A stretch of DNA of 64,000 bases from Desulfobacteraceae bacterium (GTDB taxonomy: Bacteria > Desulfobacterota > Desulfobacteria > Desulfobacterales > UBA5852): the NCBI GenBank assembly GCA_014237395.1, contig JABZFP010000018.1, positions 208,194-272,193 on the forward strand, read 5' to 3'. The notes below the pieces were generated by a model. That model was not told the origin of the DNA and did not search any database. It was given only the letters and a program-made list of their open reading frames with translations. This document shows positions 62,266 through 64,000 of this stretch, piece after piece. Position 1 is the stretch's first letter. Every line of letters begins with the position of its first letter. A program made the position numbers and the translations under genes.

Positions 62266-63792
62266 CTACAAATCAAATTCAATCCCCTGGGCCAGGGGCA
62301 GCGAGCGGCCCCAGTTGATGGTGTTGGTCTGCCGCCGCATATAGGCCCGCCAGGCATCGGAGCCGGACTCGCGGCCGCCGCCGGTCTCTTTTTCACCACC
62401 GAAAGCCCCCCCGATTTCAGCGCCCGAGGTGCCGATGTTGACATTGGCGATGCCGCAATCCGAGCCGGTGGCCGCCAGGAAGGCTTCTGAGTTATGCAGC
62501 GAGGCCGTAAAAATGGCTGAGCTGAGTCCCTGGGGGACGTCATTGTGCATCCGTAGGGCATCTTCCAGTTTTTCGTATGTCAGAATATAGAGAATCGGCG
62601 CGAAGGTTTCGGTCTGGACAACGGGGTAGTGATTCTCGGCCGCCACCAGGGTCGGTTCCACGTAAAAACCTCCCGGAACCGGATCCAGGCGTCCACCGCC
62701 GTAAAGCACCTGCCCTCCCTGGGAGCGAGCCTGGTCCAGGGCCGCCATCATCTGTTCCACGGCACCGGCATCGATCAGGGGGCCCATGAGGGTTTCTTTT
62801 CTCCGCGGATCCCCCACTCGAACCTGCGCATAGGCACGCATCAGGGCTTTGATGAAACGCTCGCGGATTGACGCGTGGACAATGATCCGCCGGGTGCTGG
62901 TGCAGCGCTGCCCGGCCGTACCCACCGCCCCGAACACCGTGGCGCGCAGGGCCAGGTCCAGATCGGCATCCTCACATACGATGATGGCATTGTTGCCACC
63001 CAGTTCCAGCAGACTGCGCCCCAGGCGCCGGGCCACCGTGGTGCCCACATGGCGGCCCATGCGGGTGCTGCCGGTGGCACTGATCAGCGGCAGGCGGGGG
63101 TCATTCAGCATGATCTCGCCCACCTGGGCACCGCTGCCGATCACCAGGTTGAATACGCCCTGCAGCCCATGCTGCGCCAGCACCGGTGCAATGATGTGGT
63201 GGATGGCGATGGCGGTGAGGGCTGTCTTGGAGCTGGGCTTCCAGATCACCACATCACCGCAAACCGCGGCGATAAGGGCGTTCCAGGACCAGACGGCCGC
63301 CGGGAAATTGAAGGCCGTAATGATCCCCACCGGCCCCAGGGGATGCCATTGTTCGTACATGCGGTGCCGGGGGCGCTCGCTGTGCATCGTCAAACCATAC
63401 AACTGACGGGAGAGCCCCACGGCGAAATCGGCAATGTCGATCATTTCCTGAACCTCGCCCTGTCCTTCCGCCGCTATTTTACCGGCTTCCAGCGTAATCA
63501 GCGATCCCAGGGCGTCTTTGGTTTCCCGCAGACGAAGACCGATCTGACGCACCACCTCCCCCCGCTGGGGGGCCGGCATGGAACGCCATTTTTCGAAAGC
63601 GTCCCGGGCAGCGGCCATCACGGTGTCATAGTCATCGGCAGTGGCCTGCTGAATGCGGGCGATGGGTCGTCCATCGATCGGCGACACACTGGTCAACATT
63701 TCCCCACCGGTGGTCAGCCAGCCCTCCGGTCCACCCGTGGTGGCCCCGAAATTAATGGGTTCCAGGCCGAGTGCTGCCAGAATCTTTTCCAT
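62266..63792 (-). CDS. ALDH7-type aldehyde dehydrogenase (alpha-aminoadipic semialdehyde type)
   Basis: A 508-residue NAD-dependent dehydrogenase closest to the ALDH7/antiquitin group. The general-base Glu is in SLLELGGNNAIIV, the catalytic Cys in GTAGQRCTSTRR, and the C-terminal EIGGAFGGEKETGGGRESGSDAW is typical of ALDH7. The family oxidises 2-aminoadipate semialdehyde in lysine breakdown and similar aldehydes. AAGGAG precedes the ATG at 63792; the frame extends to 63852 without support. It is transcribed away from the IS-like element at the right edge. Confidence 0.88.
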   Translation of the reverse strand: MEKILAALGLEPINFGATTGGPEGWLTTGGEMLTSVSPIDGRPIARIQQATADDYDTVMAAARDAFEKWRSMPAPQRGEVVRQIGLRLRETKDALGSLITLEAGKIAAEGQGEVQEMIDIADFAVGLSRQLYGLTMHSERPRHRMYEQWHPLGPVGIITAFNFPAAVWSWNALIAAVCGDVVIWKPSSKTALTAIAIHHIIAPVLAQHGLQGVFNLVIGSGAQVGEIMLNDPRLPLISATGSTRMGRHVGTTVARRLGRSLLELGGNNAIIVCEDADLDLALRATVFGAVGTAGQRCTSTRRIIVHASIRERFIKALMRAYAQVRVGDPRRKETLMGPLIDAGAVEQMMAALDQARSQGGQVLYGGGRLDPVPGGFYVEPTLVAAENHYPVVQTETFAPILYILTYEKLEDALRMHNDVPQGLSSAIFTASLHNSEAFLAATGSDCGIANVNIGTSGAEIGGAFGGEKETGGGRESGSDAWRAYMRRQTNTINWGRSLPLAQGIEFDL

Positions 63793-63881
63793 GCTGAACT
63801 CCTTCGATCTTTTTTTGCTTATGAAAATATCCTTTTCAGAGGATGACGTCACGTCTACAAGCCGTTTTTTATATTATTATT

Positions 63882-64000
63882 GGGGGCTTGACTAGGACAG
63901 CGTACCCAAACTACGCTCAATCCCAGTCATGGCAATTAAAAACAAATACATCAAACGTGCAAAAATTACAGAGGTGAAATTTAGGCAGCTAATTAAGTTA
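63882..64000 (+). mobile_element. left end of an IS1595-like insertion sequence (partial)
   Basis: GGGGGCTTGACTAGGACAGC at 63882 looks like a terminal inverted repeat, followed 47 bp later by a transposase start. AT-rich ATTATTATT just outside may include the target duplication. The right end is outside the window. Confidence 0.5.
63929..64000 (+). CDS. IS1595-like transposase, N-terminal fragment
   Basis: The first 24 codons are visible (MAIKNKYIKRAKITEVKFRQ...), cut by the window edge. The NKYI-R-KI-E-KFR pattern is what I recall for IS1595-family transposase starts in Desulfobacterota. No catalytic residue is visible. The gene lies inside the element that begins near 63882. Confidence 0.5.
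   Translation, partial: MAIKNKYIKRAKITEVKFRQLIKL

Noticed and set aside
1..64000. tRNA, rRNA and CRISPR arrays
   Set aside because: No cloverleaf-like T-arm (GGTTCGAAT) with partner stems, no rRNA-like stretches and no regularly spaced short direct repeats were seen by eye.

Overview
The window reads as chromosomal DNA of a sulfate-reducer-like member of the Desulfobacterota (old Deltaproteobacteria; a Desulfosarcina/Desulfobacter-type organism is my inference). The hints are a tungsten-type aldehyde:ferredoxin oxidoreductase with a MoaD-like partner, a TRAP transporter, TamA/TamB (so a Gram-negative outer membrane), a probable selenocysteine protein, many CHASE2/FIST/SpoIIE signalling proteins, and repeated intergenic hairpin elements. 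Gene density is high. I saw no rRNA, tRNA or CRISPR, and only one mobile-element edge, at the right end.

Layout. 1-7.2 kb: end of a TPR/outer-membrane barrel gene, two small secreted proteins with the same C-terminal motif, a CHASE2-SpoIIE phosphatase and a soluble PP2C phosphatase. 7.6-10.7 kb: long-chain acyl-CoA ligase and a DegV lipid-binding protein. 10.7-18.1 kb (minus): a seven-gene run of aldehyde dehydrogenase, glycerophosphodiesterase, class I amidotransferase and a PotDABC-type polyamine importer. 18.4-20 kb: gamma-glutamylcyclotransferase-like protein and a chorismate mutase/prephenate dehydrogenase fusion. 20.4-27.5 kb (minus): TamA, TamB and a short-chain dehydrogenase.

27.7-37.0 kb (minus): an eight-gene, mostly coupled run of ketosynthase, chain-length-factor-like ketosynthase, AMP ligase, Fe-S protein, MIO-type aromatic amino acid lyase and a three-part TRAP transporter. 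A hotdog dehydratase is divergent at 37.4 kb. Together they look like a reduced aryl-polyene or type II polyketide pathway primed by an aromatic acid. 38-42.6 kb: a sigma-54 promoter directly followed by a terminator (candidate small RNA), small membrane and Cys-rich proteins, an APC-type permease and a periplasmic rhodanese whose catalytic cysteine codon is UGA, followed by a SECIS-like hairpin.

42.9-51.5 kb: a PEP/pyruvate-binding-domain protein, then TetR, a SulP transporter and four signalling genes in one plus-strand run. 51.6-56.2 kb: MoaD-like protein, AOR, an ornithine-type aminotransferase and a divergent TrmB-like regulator with a palindromic operator. 56.3-64 kb: a small membrane protein, a rhomboid protease, a FIST-SpoIIE phosphatase, a zinc-ribbon membrane protein, a STAS-like protein coupled to a 40-residue membrane peptide, an ALDH7-type dehydrogenase and the start of an IS1595-like element.

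Two dispersed repeat families stand out: four 123-124 bp inverted repeats whose outer stems differ between copies yet stay self-complementary, and two 179 bp copies of a second structured repeat.
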